A stretch of 64,000 nucleotides of DNA, taken from positions 3,546,501-3,610,500 of the forward strand of contig NC_008700.1 in assembly GCF_000015245.1 (NCBI RefSeq). Direction: 5' to 3'. Both the position numbers and the translations under genes were made by a program. The notes beneath the pieces were generated by a model, which saw only the letters and a list, made by a program, of their open reading frames with translations, was not told the DNA's origin and searched no databases. Position 1 is the stretch's first letter. Each line of letters opens with the position of its first letter. This DNA comes from Shewanella amazonensis SB2B. GTDB taxonomy: Bacteria > Pseudomonadota > Gammaproteobacteria > Enterobacterales > Shewanellaceae. Of the stretch, positions 48,840-59,887 are shown piece after piece.

Positions 48840-49429
48840 TATGCAGTCTCCCCGTCGACACCGATGATCACATTCGCATCGTCAAGATACTGGTGTGGAG
48901 GGATCACCAGGTTCAGTGGTGCAGGAACACCCTGGAATACGCGGCCGGCCATGTCAAACTTGGAGCCGTGGCAAGGACAGAAGAAGCCAGAGCTTACACC
49001 TTCAACCTGCTCGCCAAATGAATCTGGCAGATAGGTAGGAGAACAGCCCAGGTGAGTACAGATACCAACAGCGATAAAGTACTCTGGCTTGATAGAACGT
49101 ACGCCGTTTTGGGCATACACGGGTTGCTGTAGTTCATCAGACGCAGGATCACGCAGCTGCCCATCGAGCTCGGGAAGTTGCTTAAGCACTTCCTCGGTGC
49201 GGCGTACAACCCAAACGGGTTTACCGCGCCACTCTACACGGATCAACTGACCTGGTTCCAGCTTGCTGATATTAACTTCTACCGGCGCACCTGCAGCTTT
49301 CGCCTTGGCGCTCGGATTCCATGACTTGATAAAAGGAACCGCTACAGCGACGGCACCAGCACCGCCAACTACAGCGGTTGCGGCTGTCAGGAATCTGCGA
49401 CGTCCGGAATCGACTGGCGCATTGCTCAT
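48839..49429 (-). CDS. petA: Ubiquinol-cytochrome c reductase Rieske iron-sulfur subunit
   Basis: A 196-residue Rieske protein. The N-terminus carries a Tat-type signal-anchor (GRRRFLTAATAVVGGAGAVA). The [2Fe-2S] ligands are in CTHLGC and CPCHGSKFD (about residues 126-167). The start is ATG 49429, eight bases after GGGAGA; a longer frame from 49510 has no family support. First gene of petABC. Confidence 0.96.
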   Translation of the reverse strand: MSNAPVDSGRRRFLTAATAVVGGAGAVAVAVPFIKSWNPSAKAKAAGAPVEVNISKLEPGQLIRVEWRGKPVWVVRRTEEVLKQLPELDGQLRDPASDELQQPVYAQNGVRSIKPEYFIAVGICTHLGCSPTYLPDSFGEQVEGVSSGFFCPCHGSKFDMAGRVFQGVPAPLNLVIPPHQYLDDANVIIGVDGETA

Positions 49430-49705
49430 CCACATATCTCCCAGCGGGGGTTGGAATTTTTTGTTTTTCAAGAAGTTGCTTTGAGATAGGCCATCCCGAA
49501 GCAAAATCAAAGTTTGAGGCGGGGCTCATTATAGCCAAAAAGTGGAGGCGGATCATAGTCAAAAGACACAACTAAGTTGGGGAGATAATGTTTTTTTGAT
49601 TTGAACGGGGCTTACTGAAACATAATGCCCCACCGAACGGGAAGTTTATACGAACAAAATTGCAGCGATTGGCCGTTTAACCTTGGCTTTCACAAAGCAA
49701 AATTC

Positions 49706-49741
49706 ATAAAAAAAGCCCAACTATCAGAGTTGGGCTTTTTT
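49706..49741 (-). terminator. Terminator of the hflKC operon
   Basis: AAAAAAAGCCCAACT, ATCAG, AGTTGGGCTTTTTT; symmetric A/T runs. It lies just past the hflC stop on the minus strand, before the petA promoter region (49430-49700). Confidence 0.9.
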
Positions 49742-49755
49742 AGTACTGATGATGA

Positions 49756-50682
49756 TTATTTTGGTTTGGATTCTTTCATATAGCGGAAGAATTCACTATC
49801 CGGTTCAAGCACCATCATGTTGCCGCTACCAGAGAAGCTCGCCTTGTAGGCATCAAGACTTCTCAGGAAGGCATAGAACTCAGGGTCCTTCTTGTAAGCG
49901 TCGGCATAAATCTTGGCCGCTACTGCATCACCATCACCGCGGATCACCTGGGCGTTACGCTGGGCGTTGGAGAGGCGAACCACGACGTTGGCATCGGCGG
50001 TTGCACGGATCTTTTCGGCTTCCTCACGACCTTTGGCGCGATGTTCTTTCGCCACGGCCTGACGCTCGGCACGCATACGTTGGAAGATGGAAGAGCTCAC
50101 ATTGGTTGGCAGGTTAATCTGCTTCACCCGTACGTCGACCACTTCAATCCCGAGGTCTTCGGCACTCTTGCGGACATTTTCCAGAGCGTTGCGTTGCAGC
50201 TCGTCACGACCGGAGTTTTCCTTGTCGATGGCTTCGCCAGCACGTACGCCGGATACAATTTCCTTAATGGTGCGCTGACCAAACTCGGTACGCAGGTCGC
50301 TGTTCACCTTGCGCTGCAGCAGAGCTTCAGCATTGGACTTGATACCACCGTTGGTAGACAGGTAGTACTTTTCGAAGTCCTGGATGCGCCACTTCACGTA
50401 AGAATCCACCATCAGGTCTTTCTTCTCGGAAGTCACGAAACGGTCTGCAGCCCCATCCAGGGTTTGCACCCGGGCATCGAGATTACGCACTGTATCGATA
50501 AAGGGCATCTTGAAATGCAAACCAGGTTCGAACACCTTGGTGCGCTCGGTACCGTCAACGTTTTCTTTTACGATGGCGTTAAAGCGCGACACGATGGCAC
50601 GTTCACCCTCGTTGACTACCATGAGAGACGAACTCATCACAGCAATCACCACCACCAGAATAACCAATATTAAACGACTCAT
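49756..50682 (-). CDS. hflC: HflC, regulator of FtsH protease
   Basis: A 308-residue SPFH/prohibitin-family protein with one N-terminal membrane anchor (residues 4-22) and a periplasmic band-7 domain (NEGERAIVSRF onward). With HflK it forms a large complex around FtsH and tunes degradation of membrane proteins. The helical C-terminal part includes AKEHRAKGREEAEKIRATAD. It starts 3 bases after hflK ends. Confidence 0.95.
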   Translation of the reverse strand: MSRLILVILVVVIAVMSSSLMVVNEGERAIVSRFNAIVKENVDGTERTKVFEPGLHFKMPFIDTVRNLDARVQTLDGAADRFVTSEKKDLMVDSYVKWRIQDFEKYYLSTNGGIKSNAEALLQRKVNSDLRTEFGQRTIKEIVSGVRAGEAIDKENSGRDELQRNALENVRKSAEDLGIEVVDVRVKQINLPTNVSSSIFQRMRAERQAVAKEHRAKGREEAEKIRATADANVVVRLSNAQRNAQVIRGDGDAVAAKIYADAYKKDPEFYAFLRSLDAYKASFSGSGNMMVLEPDSEFFRYMKESKPK

Positions 50683-50685
50683 AAC

Positions 50686-51819
50686 TTACTCCCTCCCCTG
50701 GCGAACACGATCTTCACGGGAAGGACGGCCGCTTACCGGCAGTCCGGTACTGCGCTGTAAGGCGCCGGTATCCAGATGCGTGGTTGACGTGATACCACTG
50801 TCGTCTGACGTGGGCACAGCAGCAGAAGGCGTGATCATCTTATCCAATGGCAGATACAGAAGATTACCGTTGTTCTTGGCATCGATAAGCACCTTGTTGT
50901 TACCTGAAAGCACTTCTTCCATGGCCTCGATATACATGCGCTGGCGAGTCACCTCAGGCGCTGCCTTGTATTCAGGCAGCAGCTTTTCAAAGCGTGCAAC
51001 GGCACCCTGTGCCTGCTGAACCACCTGCTCTTTGTAGGCGCGGGCATCTTCAGCAATACGCTGTTCCTGACCACGGGCACGGGGCTCAACTTCACGCTGA
51101 TAAGCTTCAGCTTCACGGATAAAGCGCTGCTCATCTTCCTGTGCGGCAATGGCATCATCGAAGGCATCTTTCACTTCTTCCGGCGGACGTGCCGGCAGGA
51201 AGTTAACGTCCATGATGGTCAGACCCAGCTTGTAAGGCTCAATAATACGCTCAAGCTCGGCCCAGGTATCGGTACGGATTTTGTCGCGGCCAGTGGTGAG
51301 AATGTCATCCATCTTAGAGTGGCCCACCACATAACGCAGTGCGCTGTCGGTGGCTTCACGCAGGGAGGAATTGGCATCCACAGCACTGAACATGTACTGG
51401 TATGCATCAGTCACCTTGTACTGCACAGCCAGCTCGACCAGCACCACGTTCTCATCGGAAGTCAGAATGCTGCCAGAAGCCGGGATGGTACGACGGGCTT
51501 CCACATCGACCGGATACACTTCATCAATAAAGGTGGCTTTCCAGCGCAGACCGGGACCAACTTCACCAATGTACTCACCAAAGCGCAGATGTACACCGCG
51601 CTCTGCGGTTTTGATGGTGTAAAAACCGGAGAGGAACCATACAGCAGCACCAAGCGCGATAATTAACCCCAGGCCACCAAAGCCCAGGCCATTGCCCTTG
51701 CCGCCAAAACGTTTGGAAATATTGCGAAAGACTTCGTCCAGATCCGGCGGCCCTTTATCGTTGCCGCCTTTGTTTCCCCAAGGGTCCTGCCCCTTGTTAC
51801 CGGGCTCGTTCCAAGCCAT
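50686..51819 (-). CDS. hflK: HflK, regulator of FtsH protease
   Basis: A 377-residue SPFH-family partner of HflC. A Gly/Asn-rich cytoplasmic N-terminus (NEPGNKGQDPWGNKGG) precedes the membrane anchor (about residues 50-70) and the band-7 domain (YTIKTAERGVHLRFGEY onward). The C-terminus is a Ser/Thr/Arg-rich tail. GGAG lies before the ATG at 51819. In the classic hfq-hflX-hflK-hflC order. Confidence 0.95.
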   Translation of the reverse strand: MAWNEPGNKGQDPWGNKGGNDKGPPDLDEVFRNISKRFGGKGNGLGFGGLGLIIALGAAVWFLSGFYTIKTAERGVHLRFGEYIGEVGPGLRWKATFIDEVYPVDVEARRTIPASGSILTSDENVVLVELAVQYKVTDAYQYMFSAVDANSSLREATDSALRYVVGHSKMDDILTTGRDKIRTDTWAELERIIEPYKLGLTIMDVNFLPARPPEEVKDAFDDAIAAQEDEQRFIREAEAYQREVEPRARGQEQRIAEDARAYKEQVVQQAQGAVARFEKLLPEYKAAPEVTRQRMYIEAMEEVLSGNNKVLIDAKNNGNLLYLPLDKMITPSAAVPTSDDSGITSTTHLDTGALQRSTGLPVSGRPSREDRVRQGRE

Positions 51820-51850
51820 TTAATACTCCATAAGTGGATGATATTAATAG

Positions 51851-53158
51851 TTAACAAACTACCCTATCAGTCGCTGTATCGACAATAAAGGTTTCCAACT
51901 CACCTTGACTCTGTTTAGCCAGCCTGCGCCAATCGGCATCAGGCAAACGAACAGACAAGATACAGTTCCCCAGATCGTCATACTCTTTCTGCTGTATCGC
52001 ATCCAGTCGATAAAACTGGCCAAGATAATGCCCGGCGGTTGCCGGGATTTTCAGGGTTAGCTCGGCAATGACATTGCCAACCAACTCCTGAACCGCCTGC
52101 CGGAGCAAATCCAAGCCTTGGTTTTGCTGGGCAGACAACCAGACCCGGAAAGGCTTTCCGGTATCATCCCGATCGATGGCGGGTTTAATGCCTTCAACCA
52201 GGTCAATCTTGTTGCACACGATGAGTTGAGGTATCTCATCGGCGTCGATTTCCTTCAGTACCGCCTGCACTTGCTCTATATTGTCGCGCATCTTTTCATC
52301 TGCACAATCAATTACATGTAACAAAAGATCCGCTTCGCGGGTCTCTTGCAGCGTGGCCTTGAAGGCGGCAACCAGGTCATGTGGAAGGTGACGGATGAAT
52401 CCTACTGTGTCTGCGAGAATCGCGGCACCGTCAGGCAACTCGAGTTTTCGCAGCGTGGGATCCAGAGTCGCAAACAGTTGATCGGCGGCGTACACCTCAG
52501 CGCTGGTCAACGTATTGAACAAGGTGGACTTTCCTGCGTTGGTATAACCAACCAGAGAAACCGCTGCCATGTCACTGCGTTGCCTTGCCCTGCGGCTTTG
52601 CTCCCGCTGTTTGTCTACCTTCTCCAGACGGCGGTTAATATTCTTGATCCGTCCCCGCAGCAAGCGGCGGTCGGTTTCCAACTGAGTTTCACCTGGACCA
52701 CGCAGACCAATACCGCCCTTCTGGCGCTCAAGGTGAGTCCAGCCCCGCACGAGGCGCGTTGACATGTGGCGCAATTGCGCTAGCTCCACCTGCAACTTAC
52801 CTTCGTGGGTCCGGGCACGTTGAGCGAAAATATCCAGGATCAGGGTTGTCCTGTCGAGCACCCGACAACGACACAGGTGCTCCAGATTCCGCTCCTGAGC
52901 CGGACTCAGGGCATGGTTAAAAATCACTACATTTGCATCGGTCGCGGCCACCATGGCAGCCAGCTCTTCAGCCTTGCCTGTACCCACAAAAAACTTGCGG
53001 TCAGGCGCGCGACGGCTTCCTGTAATAACACCAACGGAGCGTGCACCCGCCGATTCCACCAATAACTGCAATTCGGCGAGATCTTCCCGACTGCCTTCGT
53101 CGGTAAAATCGATATGGACAAGAACCGCTGTTTCTCCCGCCTCATAACGATCAAACAA
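51851..53158 (-). CDS. hflX: GTPase HflX (ribosome-splitting factor)
   Basis: A 435-residue GTPase that splits stalled or stress-damaged ribosomes in E. coli. The N-terminal HflX domain (1-190) has the Gly-rich GGIGLRGPGETQLETDRR segment. The G domain has the P-loop GYTNAGKSTLFNTL (about 203-216), G3 DTVGFIRHLP and G4 NKID. The C-terminal extension is normal. It lies 32 bases after hfq. Confidence 0.95.
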   Translation of the reverse strand: MFDRYEAGETAVLVHIDFTDEGSREDLAELQLLVESAGARSVGVITGSRRAPDRKFFVGTGKAEELAAMVAATDANVVIFNHALSPAQERNLEHLCRCRVLDRTTLILDIFAQRARTHEGKLQVELAQLRHMSTRLVRGWTHLERQKGGIGLRGPGETQLETDRRLLRGRIKNINRRLEKVDKQREQSRRARQRSDMAAVSLVGYTNAGKSTLFNTLTSAEVYAADQLFATLDPTLRKLELPDGAAILADTVGFIRHLPHDLVAAFKATLQETREADLLLHVIDCADEKMRDNIEQVQAVLKEIDADEIPQLIVCNKIDLVEGIKPAIDRDDTGKPFRVWLSAQQNQGLDLLRQAVQELVGNVIAELTLKIPATAGHYLGQFYRLDAIQQKEYDDLGNCILSVRLPDADWRRLAKQSQGELETFIVDTATDRVVC

Positions 53159-53190
53159 GAAGCAAACCTCTCAAAAATAGACGTCCGGAA

Positions 53191-53466
53191 TTACTGTTCG
53201 CCGGCACTGTCGTCTTGTTGGGCATTGTAGTTGCTGCTGCCACCCTGATGACTGCCCACATTGAATGGACGGGATGGAACAACGGTAGAAATGGCGTGCT
53301 TGTAAACCATCTGGCTTACAGTGTTTTTCAACAGGATCACGAACTGGTCGAAAGACTCAACCTGTCCCTGAAGCTTGATGCCGTTAACCAAATAGATAGA
53401 AACGGGAACACGCTCACGGCGCAGTGCGTTCAAAAATGGGTCTTGTAAAGATTGCCCCTTAGCCAT
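53191..53466 (-). CDS. hfq: RNA chaperone Hfq
   Basis: A 91-residue Sm-like protein. The Sm1 ([20 protein letters not shown]) and Sm2 ([14 protein letters not shown]) motifs are intact, so the hexamer and RNA-binding faces should be normal. The C-terminal tail (about 25 residues, Ser/Asn/Gln-rich) is shorter than in E. coli (102 aa total). GGAAA lies upstream of the ATG. Follows miaA as in related bacteria. Confidence 0.97.
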   Translation of the reverse strand: MAKGQSLQDPFLNALRRERVPVSIYLVNGIKLQGQVESFDQFVILLKNTVSQMVYKHAISTVVPSRPFNVGSHQGGSSNYNAQQDDSAGEQ

Positions 53467-53549
53467 TTGTTATTTCCTTTTTAAATTATAAAAGTCCAAT
53501 GCAAACGTTTTCTGTTTGAATTGAGTAGTATACAGCAAAAGCAGATTCA

Positions 53550-54488
53550 CTACCGGGATTGCTGCACAAGTTTGTCTAAATTCCCTTCGTCGCCGCTGGC
53601 CAACCAGTGTAACTCAGGCCATCCCCGCAACCATGTTAATTGACGCTTTGCCAATTGCCTAGTGGCGGCCACAGCTTTTTCGACCATGGTAGCATGGTCA
53701 AATTCACCATCCAGATACTGCCATGCCTGCCTGTAACCTACGCAGCGCATTGAGGGCAGTTCAAGGTGCAGATCCCCGCGAGCCTTCAGGGTTTCCACTT
53801 CACCGATAAAGCCTTCGGCGAGCATCTGCTGAAATCGCTTTGCGATAAGACCGTGCAGCACGGTTCTGTCTTGCGGTGCAATGGCAAACTGCACCATATG
53901 GTAAGGCAAAGACTCGGCTTTAATTTTAGTCAGCTCTGTCAGTGTCTTGCCACTTATTCGGTACACTTCAATGGCCCGCGACAAGCGCTGGGGATCATTG
54001 GGATGAATACGCTCGGCAGAGACAGGATCTATGTTGCGTAATTCGTCATGGAGCGCCTGCCATCCCCGCGCCTCAACCTCGGCAGCAATTTGAGCCCTCA
54101 CGGCGTCATCTGCACTGGGTAAAGGTGATAAACCATCGAGTAACGTCTTGAAATACATCATGGTCCCCCCAACAAGCAGCGGGGTTTTACCACGGGATAG
54201 CGTCTCTTCTATCTCCCTGACAGCATCGGCTCTGAAATCTGCCGCCGAGTAACTCTCGAGCGGGTCCAGGATATCTATCAGCTTGTGGGGCGCCCTCGCC
54301 AGCTCCGAAGCTGTGGGTTTGGCGGTCCCTATATCCATGCCACGATAGATAAGCGCCGAGTCGACCGAAATAATCTCACAGTTGTGATGTTCAGCCATGT
54401 CCAGCGCCAGCGCCGTCTTGCCTGAAGCCGTTGGCCCCATTAGAAACAGCACCTTGGGCAGGGAAGTCATGTCAGTGTTTGTATTCAT
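53550..54488 (-). CDS. miaA: tRNA dimethylallyltransferase
   Basis: A 312-residue enzyme that puts an isopentenyl group on A37 of tRNAs reading UNN codons. P-loop [12 protein letters not shown] (about residues 18-29), then [18 protein letters not shown] and the [13 protein letters not shown] segment are family hallmarks. It overlaps the end of mutL by 17 bases. A second ATG at 54470 would remove most of the overlap, so the exact start is open. Confidence 0.95.
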   Translation of the reverse strand: MNTNTDMTSLPKVLFLMGPTASGKTALALDMAEHHNCEIISVDSALIYRGMDIGTAKPTASELARAPHKLIDILDPLESYSAADFRADAVREIEETLSRGKTPLLVGGTMMYFKTLLDGLSPLPSADDAVRAQIAAEVEARGWQALHDELRNIDPVSAERIHPNDPQRLSRAIEVYRISGKTLTELTKIKAESLPYHMVQFAIAPQDRTVLHGLIAKRFQQMLAEGFIGEVETLKARGDLHLELPSMRCVGYRQAWQYLDGEFDHATMVEKAVAATRQLAKRQLTWLRGWPELHWLASGDEGNLDKLVQQSR

Positions 54489-56424
54489 CTAGCCATGTCT
54501 GCCAGGGCAAATCTCTGGCACTCTCTAAAATCTTATTCCGCTCAGTCGCTTCAAGGGACTGAATACGCTGCCACACCTTGGGGGCCGCATCAAAACCTGT
54601 CACGTACTGAGCCAGCCAGTGACACAGGGCTTCGTCGGCTGGCACCTCTAACTTTATCCATTCCAGAAACTCAGGGATAAGCTTTGCCAGCTGACTGTCC
54701 CTCAGATATGGGGGCACTTTTTTGATTATCAACTGCTGATACCGAATTGTCAGTTCAAGACCAAGACGCCTGAGCAACGACTCCCGTTCGGCCAATATCA
54801 TCGTCCAATCCGCATCGGCGGCAACCGCGACCGGCATCAGCAGAGGCTGCCCCACCAATCCCGTTGGCAGCTTGGATAATATTTCCTGTACGACAAGCGC
54901 TTTAGCGGCATCGCTAATGGACAACAGGCGAAGATGCTCATCCTGTGCCAACACCCAATAGCGGCCCGCCAGCAAGGGCGGCATGGGCAGACCTGCCTGA
55001 AGACTGCCGCTGGTGCTTACCACCTCGGGAGTGTGCAACAGCTCGGCATAATACTGGGCCGCCTGACGCTGTTGCCCGGACAATTGGTCCCGGACATAAC
55101 GCTGTCCCTGGCCTGCGCCCGAATAGCCACTTCCATGGCGTTCAGATGTTTCAAATGTGGCAGCGTTTCCCGACTGCCCCAATCCGGTTTGAGACGCGCG
55201 ATGGGCCGATGAACCTTGAGAAAGGCCAGCATCAACGCTACTGCGCTGCCCAGATGCAGCCTTCTCGGGTTGGCGCTGACTTCGTTGAGTGTCCGGCAAA
55301 CTACTGAGAACACCGGCGGCTTCAGTCGCAGCGTCACGGTTAAAGGTATAGGGCGCGTATCCTGCCGTATGTTCTCTCACCGACGCAGGGGACTCTTGAG
55401 CCCTTGGCAGCTCCTCAGCCAAGGGCAAGTCCTGCATCTGGCTTAATGCCGATTGCAACACCTGCAAAATAAAGTCATGCACATATCGGGCTTGGTGAAA
55501 ACGCACCTCGTGCTTGGCCGGATGCACATTGACATCCACCTGATGGGGATCGAGTGTCAGACTCAGCACGAAGGCAGGCTGTTCAAAGGTCCCGAGCTCA
55601 CCGAAGGCCTGACGTACCGCGTGATTGACCAATCGGTCGCGGATCAGGCGGCCGTTAACATAAAAGTAATGGCAATCCACCATGTCAGAGAGCGCTGGTG
55701 ACTGTAGATAGCCACTCAAACCCATGCCATCATGCTGACAGTCGACCTTGATGGCGCTGTCGGCAAACGCCCTGCCTGCCACCTGAGCCAGCCTCTGCAA
55801 GTACTGAGTATCAGTCGCAGCGCAACGATACTGGCGCACAGGCTTTCCATTGTGGCTCAGGGAAAAATGCACGTCAGAGCGTATCAGAGCGATACGCTTC
55901 AGCCATTCATCAATATGGGTAAACTCGGTTTTGTCACTCTTGAGAAATCGCCGCCGTGCCGGGGTATTAAAGAAGAGATCGGCCACCTCAATGGTGGTAC
56001 CAACAGGGTGCGCCGCAGGCATCACCCGGATAGCCACCTCCGAGCCCTCGGCATAGGCCTGCCAGGCTTCTGCTTGCTCTGTGGTGCGCGACGTCAGTGT
56101 CAGTCGTGACACAGAACTGATACTCGCCAATGCCTCCCCGCGAAAGCCAAAACTCAGAATCGCTTCAAGATCTTCGAGGGTTTGCACCTTGGAAGTCGCA
56201 TGGCGCGCCAGTGCCAGCGCCAATTCCGCTTTCGGAATACCGCCACCATTGTCGCGAATACGGATAAGCTTGCTGCCGCCCTTATCGATATCAATATCGA
56301 CCCGGGTAGCGCCCGCATCCAAACTGTTTTCCACCAGCTCTTTTATCACCGAGGCTGGGCGCTCTACCACCTCACCAGCCGCAATCTGGTTTGCCAACTG
56401 AGGTGGCAATACCTGAATTGCCAT
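54472..56424 (-). CDS. mutL: DNA mismatch repair protein MutL
   Basis: A 650-residue GHKL ATPase that couples MutS to MutH/UvrD. The N-terminal domain (1-335) has [43 protein letters not shown] and [13 protein letters not shown] poorly conserved Ser/Gln-rich linker (about 345-455) leads to the C-terminal dimerisation domain. I see no DQHAx2E endonuclease motif, as expected where MutH makes the nick. Confidence 0.96.
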   Translation of the reverse strand: MAIQVLPPQLANQIAAGEVVERPASVIKELVENSLDAGATRVDIDIDKGGSKLIRIRDNGGGIPKAELALALARHATSKVQTLEDLEAILSFGFRGEALASISSVSRLTLTSRTTEQAEAWQAYAEGSEVAIRVMPAAHPVGTTIEVADLFFNTPARRRFLKSDKTEFTHIDEWLKRIALIRSDVHFSLSHNGKPVRQYRCAATDTQYLQRLAQVAGRAFADSAIKVDCQHDGMGLSGYLQSPALSDMVDCHYFYVNGRLIRDRLVNHAVRQAFGELGTFEQPAFVLSLTLDPHQVDVNVHPAKHEVRFHQARYVHDFILQVLQSALSQMQDLPLAEELPRAQESPASVREHTAGYAPYTFNRDAATEAAGVLSSLPDTQRSQRQPEKAASGQRSSVDAGLSQGSSAHRASQTGLGQSGNAATFETSERHGSGYSGAGQGQRYVRDQLSGQQRQAAQYYAELLHTPEVVSTSGSLQAGLPMPPLLAGRYWVLAQDEHLRLLSISDAAKALVVQEILSKLPTGLVGQPLLMPVAVAADADWTMILAERESLLRRLGLELTIRYQQLIIKKVPPYLRDSQLAKLIPEFLEWIKLEVPADEALCHWLAQYVTGFDAAPKVWQRIQSLEATERNKILESARDLPWQTWLDEYKH

Positions 56425-56438
56425 GGGGTATTCCTTGT

Positions 56439-57746
56439 TTATCCTTTGGGGATCACCAGCTTTTGGCCCACACGCAGGGTGTCGGACTTAAGGTTATTCG
56501 CCTGTTTGAGACTGATGACAGAAATGCCATATTGGGCTGCAATCACAGATAAAGACTCGCCGCGACTGACCTTGTGCTGGCTGTTGGCGCGGCTGGCGAT
56601 AAGCGAGTCACTGGGCGGGTTGGTCTCAAAATACCTCAGCACACCCGTGTGTATCGCTTTGGCAAGGCGTTCCTGATGTGAACTGCTCTTTAGCAGGCTT
56701 TCCTCTTTGGGGTTAGAGATAAATCCGGTCTCCACCAGAATAGAGGGTATATCTGGGGATTTCAGCGCTGCCAAGCTCGCTGATTCGGGCAAGTTCTTAT
56801 GCAGGTCTGTCACCTTGCCCAGCTCTTTGAGCACATCGCCCGCAATGCTGTGACTGATAGCCATGGATCTGTCCATGGACATATCCAGCAATGTCATGGC
56901 CAGATACTGCTCGTTATCGGCATTCTGAATAATTTCACCGGCCCCCCCCAAAAGCTCTGAGTGCTTTTCTTTTTGCTCAAGCCAGCGACCAATTTCGCTG
57001 TTGGCTCGGCGCATAGACAGCACCCACACTGACGCACCGCGTGGATTGGGCGACGTGAACGCATCGGCGTGAATGGATACCAGCAGATCGGCGCGGTGTT
57101 TGCGGGCCAGCTCCGAGCGCTTGTTCGGATGAATGTAGTAATCACCGGTACGGGTTAATACCGCTTTCATACCCGGGGTGGCATCTATCTTGGCCTGCAC
57201 CCGTTTGGCAATTTCAAAGGCGATTTTTTTCTCATACAGACCTGAGGGGCCGATAGAGCCCGGGTCGTCACCGCCGTGTCCTGCATCAATGGCAACGATA
57301 ATGTCACGCAAAGACGAAGGCGGTGCTACTATCGCCTTGCTTTCACTTGTTTTTTCTTCAAGGTCTACCACAAGACGGTTGCCATAGGGGGCCGTTGGCG
57401 GTAACGAAAACAGGTTGGCATTCACCGGCCGGTTAAGGTCGATAACGAGCCGCAGAATACCTTTGGCAGGCGGTTTGCTCAGGCGAACCCGCTTCACCAA
57501 CTTGGAATTATTGGCGATTTTGCCGAGCGCCACCTTGGATTGGGTATCGCTCAAATCCAACACCAGTCGGTCCGGGCCCACCAGAGTAGAATGGGTGTAA
57601 CTGGGTTTGGCAGTGAGATCAAACACTACCCGGGTCGATTCCGGTGCGGCCCATATCCTGACACCATCCAGCTGATTCGCAGCTAAGGCGCCAACGGAAA
57701 ACAGCAGGGTTAAAACGAAAAAAAGTCTGCTTATTATTCTATTCAT
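56439..57746 (-). CDS. amiB: N-acetylmuramoyl-L-alanine amidase AmiB with LysM
   Basis: A 435-residue periplasmic amidase that splits septal peptidoglycan during daughter-cell separation. Signal peptide (1-22), AMIN domain (about 25-125), Amidase_3 domain (about 145-375; [13 protein letters not shown], the Zn/Glu residues, SIHADAF and [11 protein letters not shown]) and a C-terminal LysM (about 390-434, [14 protein letters not shown]). The LysM makes it longer than E. coli AmiA/C and typical of gammaproteobacterial AmiB. Its start overlaps tsaE by four bases. Confidence 0.95.
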   Translation of the reverse strand: MNRIISRLFFVLTLLFSVGALAANQLDGVRIWAAPESTRVVFDLTAKPSYTHSTLVGPDRLVLDLSDTQSKVALGKIANNSKLVKRVRLSKPPAKGILRLVIDLNRPVNANLFSLPPTAPYGNRLVVDLEEKTSESKAIVAPPSSLRDIIVAIDAGHGGDDPGSIGPSGLYEKKIAFEIAKRVQAKIDATPGMKAVLTRTGDYYIHPNKRSELARKHRADLLVSIHADAFTSPNPRGASVWVLSMRRANSEIGRWLEQKEKHSELLGGAGEIIQNADNEQYLAMTLLDMSMDRSMAISHSIAGDVLKELGKVTDLHKNLPESASLAALKSPDIPSILVETGFISNPKEESLLKSSSHQERLAKAIHTGVLRYFETNPPSDSLIASRANSQHKVSRGESLSVIAAQYGISVISLKQANNLKSDTLRVGQKLVIPKG

Positions 57747-58204
57747 TCGCTGAGATTTTCTATCACTGCTCTTCCGGCTGCAGAACCAGCCTGGATACTG
57801 AGCTCTCGTCCAGTGCCCGCATATACCAAATGCAGGTGTAAATCGGCTTCAGGCAATAAGCCGAACCCTCTGTCAGGCCACTCTACTATACAAAGGCTTT
57901 TGTCGGAAAAATAATCTCTGATCCCCATAAACTCCAACTCTTCGGGGTCTGAGAGACGATAAAGGTCGAAATGGTAAATTTCGACATTCTCAAGCTCGTA
58001 AGGTTCCACCAGGGTATAAGTTGGGCTTTTCACCGCGCCCTGATGCCCAAGTGCCTGAATAATGCCGCGGCTGAGCGTCGTTTTACCCGCACCCAGTTCA
58101 CCGGTGAGGTACAGCGTTAGCGGGGGATGGATATGTTTTGCGAGTTGTTGACCGATGGCAATGGTTTGCTCGTCGGTCTCGAGAAAAATCTTAACGTCTG
58201 TCAT
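57743..58204 (-). CDS. tsaE: tRNA threonylcarbamoyladenosine biosynthesis ATPase TsaE
   Basis: About 153 residues. P-loop LTGELGAGKTTLSRGI (about 34-49), then KSPTYTLVEPY and YHFDLYRL are TsaE signatures; it drives cycling of TsaB-TsaD in t6A37 formation. ATG 58204 is preferred over 58252 because the extra 16 residues are unlike the family and MTDVKIFLETDE fits. In a compact run between nnr and amiB. Confidence 0.93.
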   Translation of the reverse strand: MTDVKIFLETDEQTIAIGQQLAKHIHPPLTLYLTGELGAGKTTLSRGIIQALGHQGAVKSPTYTLVEPYELENVEIYHFDLYRLSDPEELEFMGIRDYFSDKSLCIVEWPDRGFGLLPEADLHLHLVYAGTGRELSIQAGSAAGRAVIENLSE

Positions 58205-58270
58205 CTCGGCTCTTGAATAGTCAGCAACAGCGCCAACACCCTTTGCTGGCACTGGCTATATCAATGTTGC

Positions 58271-59761
58271 CTAGATTAAATCACTATTGACCAATTGGCG
58301 AATAAAAGGCATCAGGTCACTGGCGAGCATGCCCCGCTCCCCGGCGAGTGCTGCGAGGTCTGCCGCCTCACCGTGGACCACCACACCAGCGATAGTCGCC
58401 GTCATGGTATCGAGCCCCTGAGCCATAAGGGCGGCGATTATACCAGATAAAACATCTCCGCACCCACCACTGGCCAGGCCCGGGTTGCCAACGGGAGCCA
58501 CCACCAGACTATCGCCGTCATAGATAAGCGTACCTGCACCTTTGAGCAAGACAACGCCCCCGAATCTCTCCTGTAACTGCCTGACAGCAGCAAACCTGTC
58601 GACCTCTATCTGGGCAGTGGACACCCCCAGCAGCCTTGCCGCTTCGCCGGGGTGGGGCGTCAAAACGCGATTGACCTGACGACAGGGCTCTTTTGATAAC
58701 AGGTTCAGCGCATCGGCATCGAGCACACAGGGTTTATCCGATAAACCAACCGCCTTGTACAGGTTATATCCCCAGTCATCCTTGCCAAGGCCGGGGCCAA
58801 GCACCAGCACATCAGCCCAACCCAAACGCAGATACACCTCCATGTCCACCAATTCGCACCCCCAAAACATCAGCTCTGGCCGGTTGGCATTCACGGTCAG
58901 CTGATGTTCCGGTCGGCTGATAACCGTTACCAACCCCGCACCGGCGCGAAGACAGGCCTCCCCAGCCAACCGCACAGCACCGGCCATGCCATAGTTGCCC
59001 CCCATGATGGTAACCTTGCCGGATTTCCCCTTGTGGCTGTCGCGTGGACGACGTCCGAGCAGATCCTTCAGATACCCTGCATCAACCCGCAGGGCCTCTG
59101 CCGGGAGCTGGGCGAGAAAATCAGTAAGTCCGAGGGATGCGTAGCGAATAAGCCCAGCAAAATGCCGTGCTCTGGAAGTAAACAACCCTTGCTTTAGCCC
59201 GCCAAAACACAGGGTGACATCGGCTTGAATCGCAACCGGATTCACGTTGCCGGTATCCGCATTCACACCGGAAGGCATATCCAGGCTGAGCACCCAGGCT
59301 GGCGTCGCGTTTACCGCGTTGAAACACTGCTGCAAGTCATCGCTCAGTTCGCCGCAGCTTCCGGTACCCAGTACCCCATCAATGATGACGTCAGCACCTT
59401 CCAGGGCAGATTCGGTAAATGCTTCTGAGACACCACCAGCCTCGACAAAGGCGGCCATGGCTGTGACATATTCCTGGGTTTTGCCTTGCCCAAGCAGCAG
59501 CACCCGGGCACGATTGCCCTTGGTCAGCAGCAACCTGGCGACCACCAGCGCATCAGCGCCATTATTCCCCTTGCCCACCAAAATCACTGTGGGGAGATTA
59601 CAGTGCTCGGACGACTCTAAAATCGCCATAGCAGCACTGCCAGCCTGCTCGACCAGCTCGTACAGGCTACAAGCCCCTGAATTGACTGCATTGACTTCAG
59701 CAGCCTTCACCTGGGCGGCCGAATACAGTGTTTGAGGCAAGGACAGGCAAGAATCACTCAT
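58271..59761 (-). CDS. nnr: Bifunctional NAD(P)H-hydrate epimerase/dehydratase
   Basis: A 496-residue repair enzyme for hydrated NADH and NADPH. The N-terminal YjeF_N epimerase domain (about 1-215) has VGKGNNGADALVVARLL and DGVLGTGSCGEL. The C-terminal ADP-dependent dehydratase domain (about 230-490) has GKSGKVTIMGGNYGMAGAV, LTPHPGEAARLL and NPGLASGGCGDVLSG. In many relatives queG is divergent from this gene; here a short unrelated membrane-protein gene occupies that spot. Confidence 0.93.
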   Translation of the reverse strand: MSDSCLSLPQTLYSAAQVKAAEVNAVNSGACSLYELVEQAGSAAMAILESSEHCNLPTVILVGKGNNGADALVVARLLLTKGNRARVLLLGQGKTQEYVTAMAAFVEAGGVSEAFTESALEGADVIIDGVLGTGSCGELSDDLQQCFNAVNATPAWVLSLDMPSGVNADTGNVNPVAIQADVTLCFGGLKQGLFTSRARHFAGLIRYASLGLTDFLAQLPAEALRVDAGYLKDLLGRRPRDSHKGKSGKVTIMGGNYGMAGAVRLAGEACLRAGAGLVTVISRPEHQLTVNANRPELMFWGCELVDMEVYLRLGWADVLVLGPGLGKDDWGYNLYKAVGLSDKPCVLDADALNLLSKEPCRQVNRVLTPHPGEAARLLGVSTAQIEVDRFAAVRQLQERFGGVVLLKGAGTLIYDGDSLVVAPVGNPGLASGGCGDVLSGIIAALMAQGLDTMTATIAGVVVHGEAADLAALAGERGMLASDLMPFIRQLVNSDLI

Positions 59762-59887
59762 ACCTTCAACTCCATTTCACATCGGATGCAATCAAATAAC
59801 GGTGTCTACTGGCGGCGCTGCGGATGACTTTATACACTTACACAGTGAACACCCTTGCGGGTTTTAGCCACTTTTTGGAGTACAAGT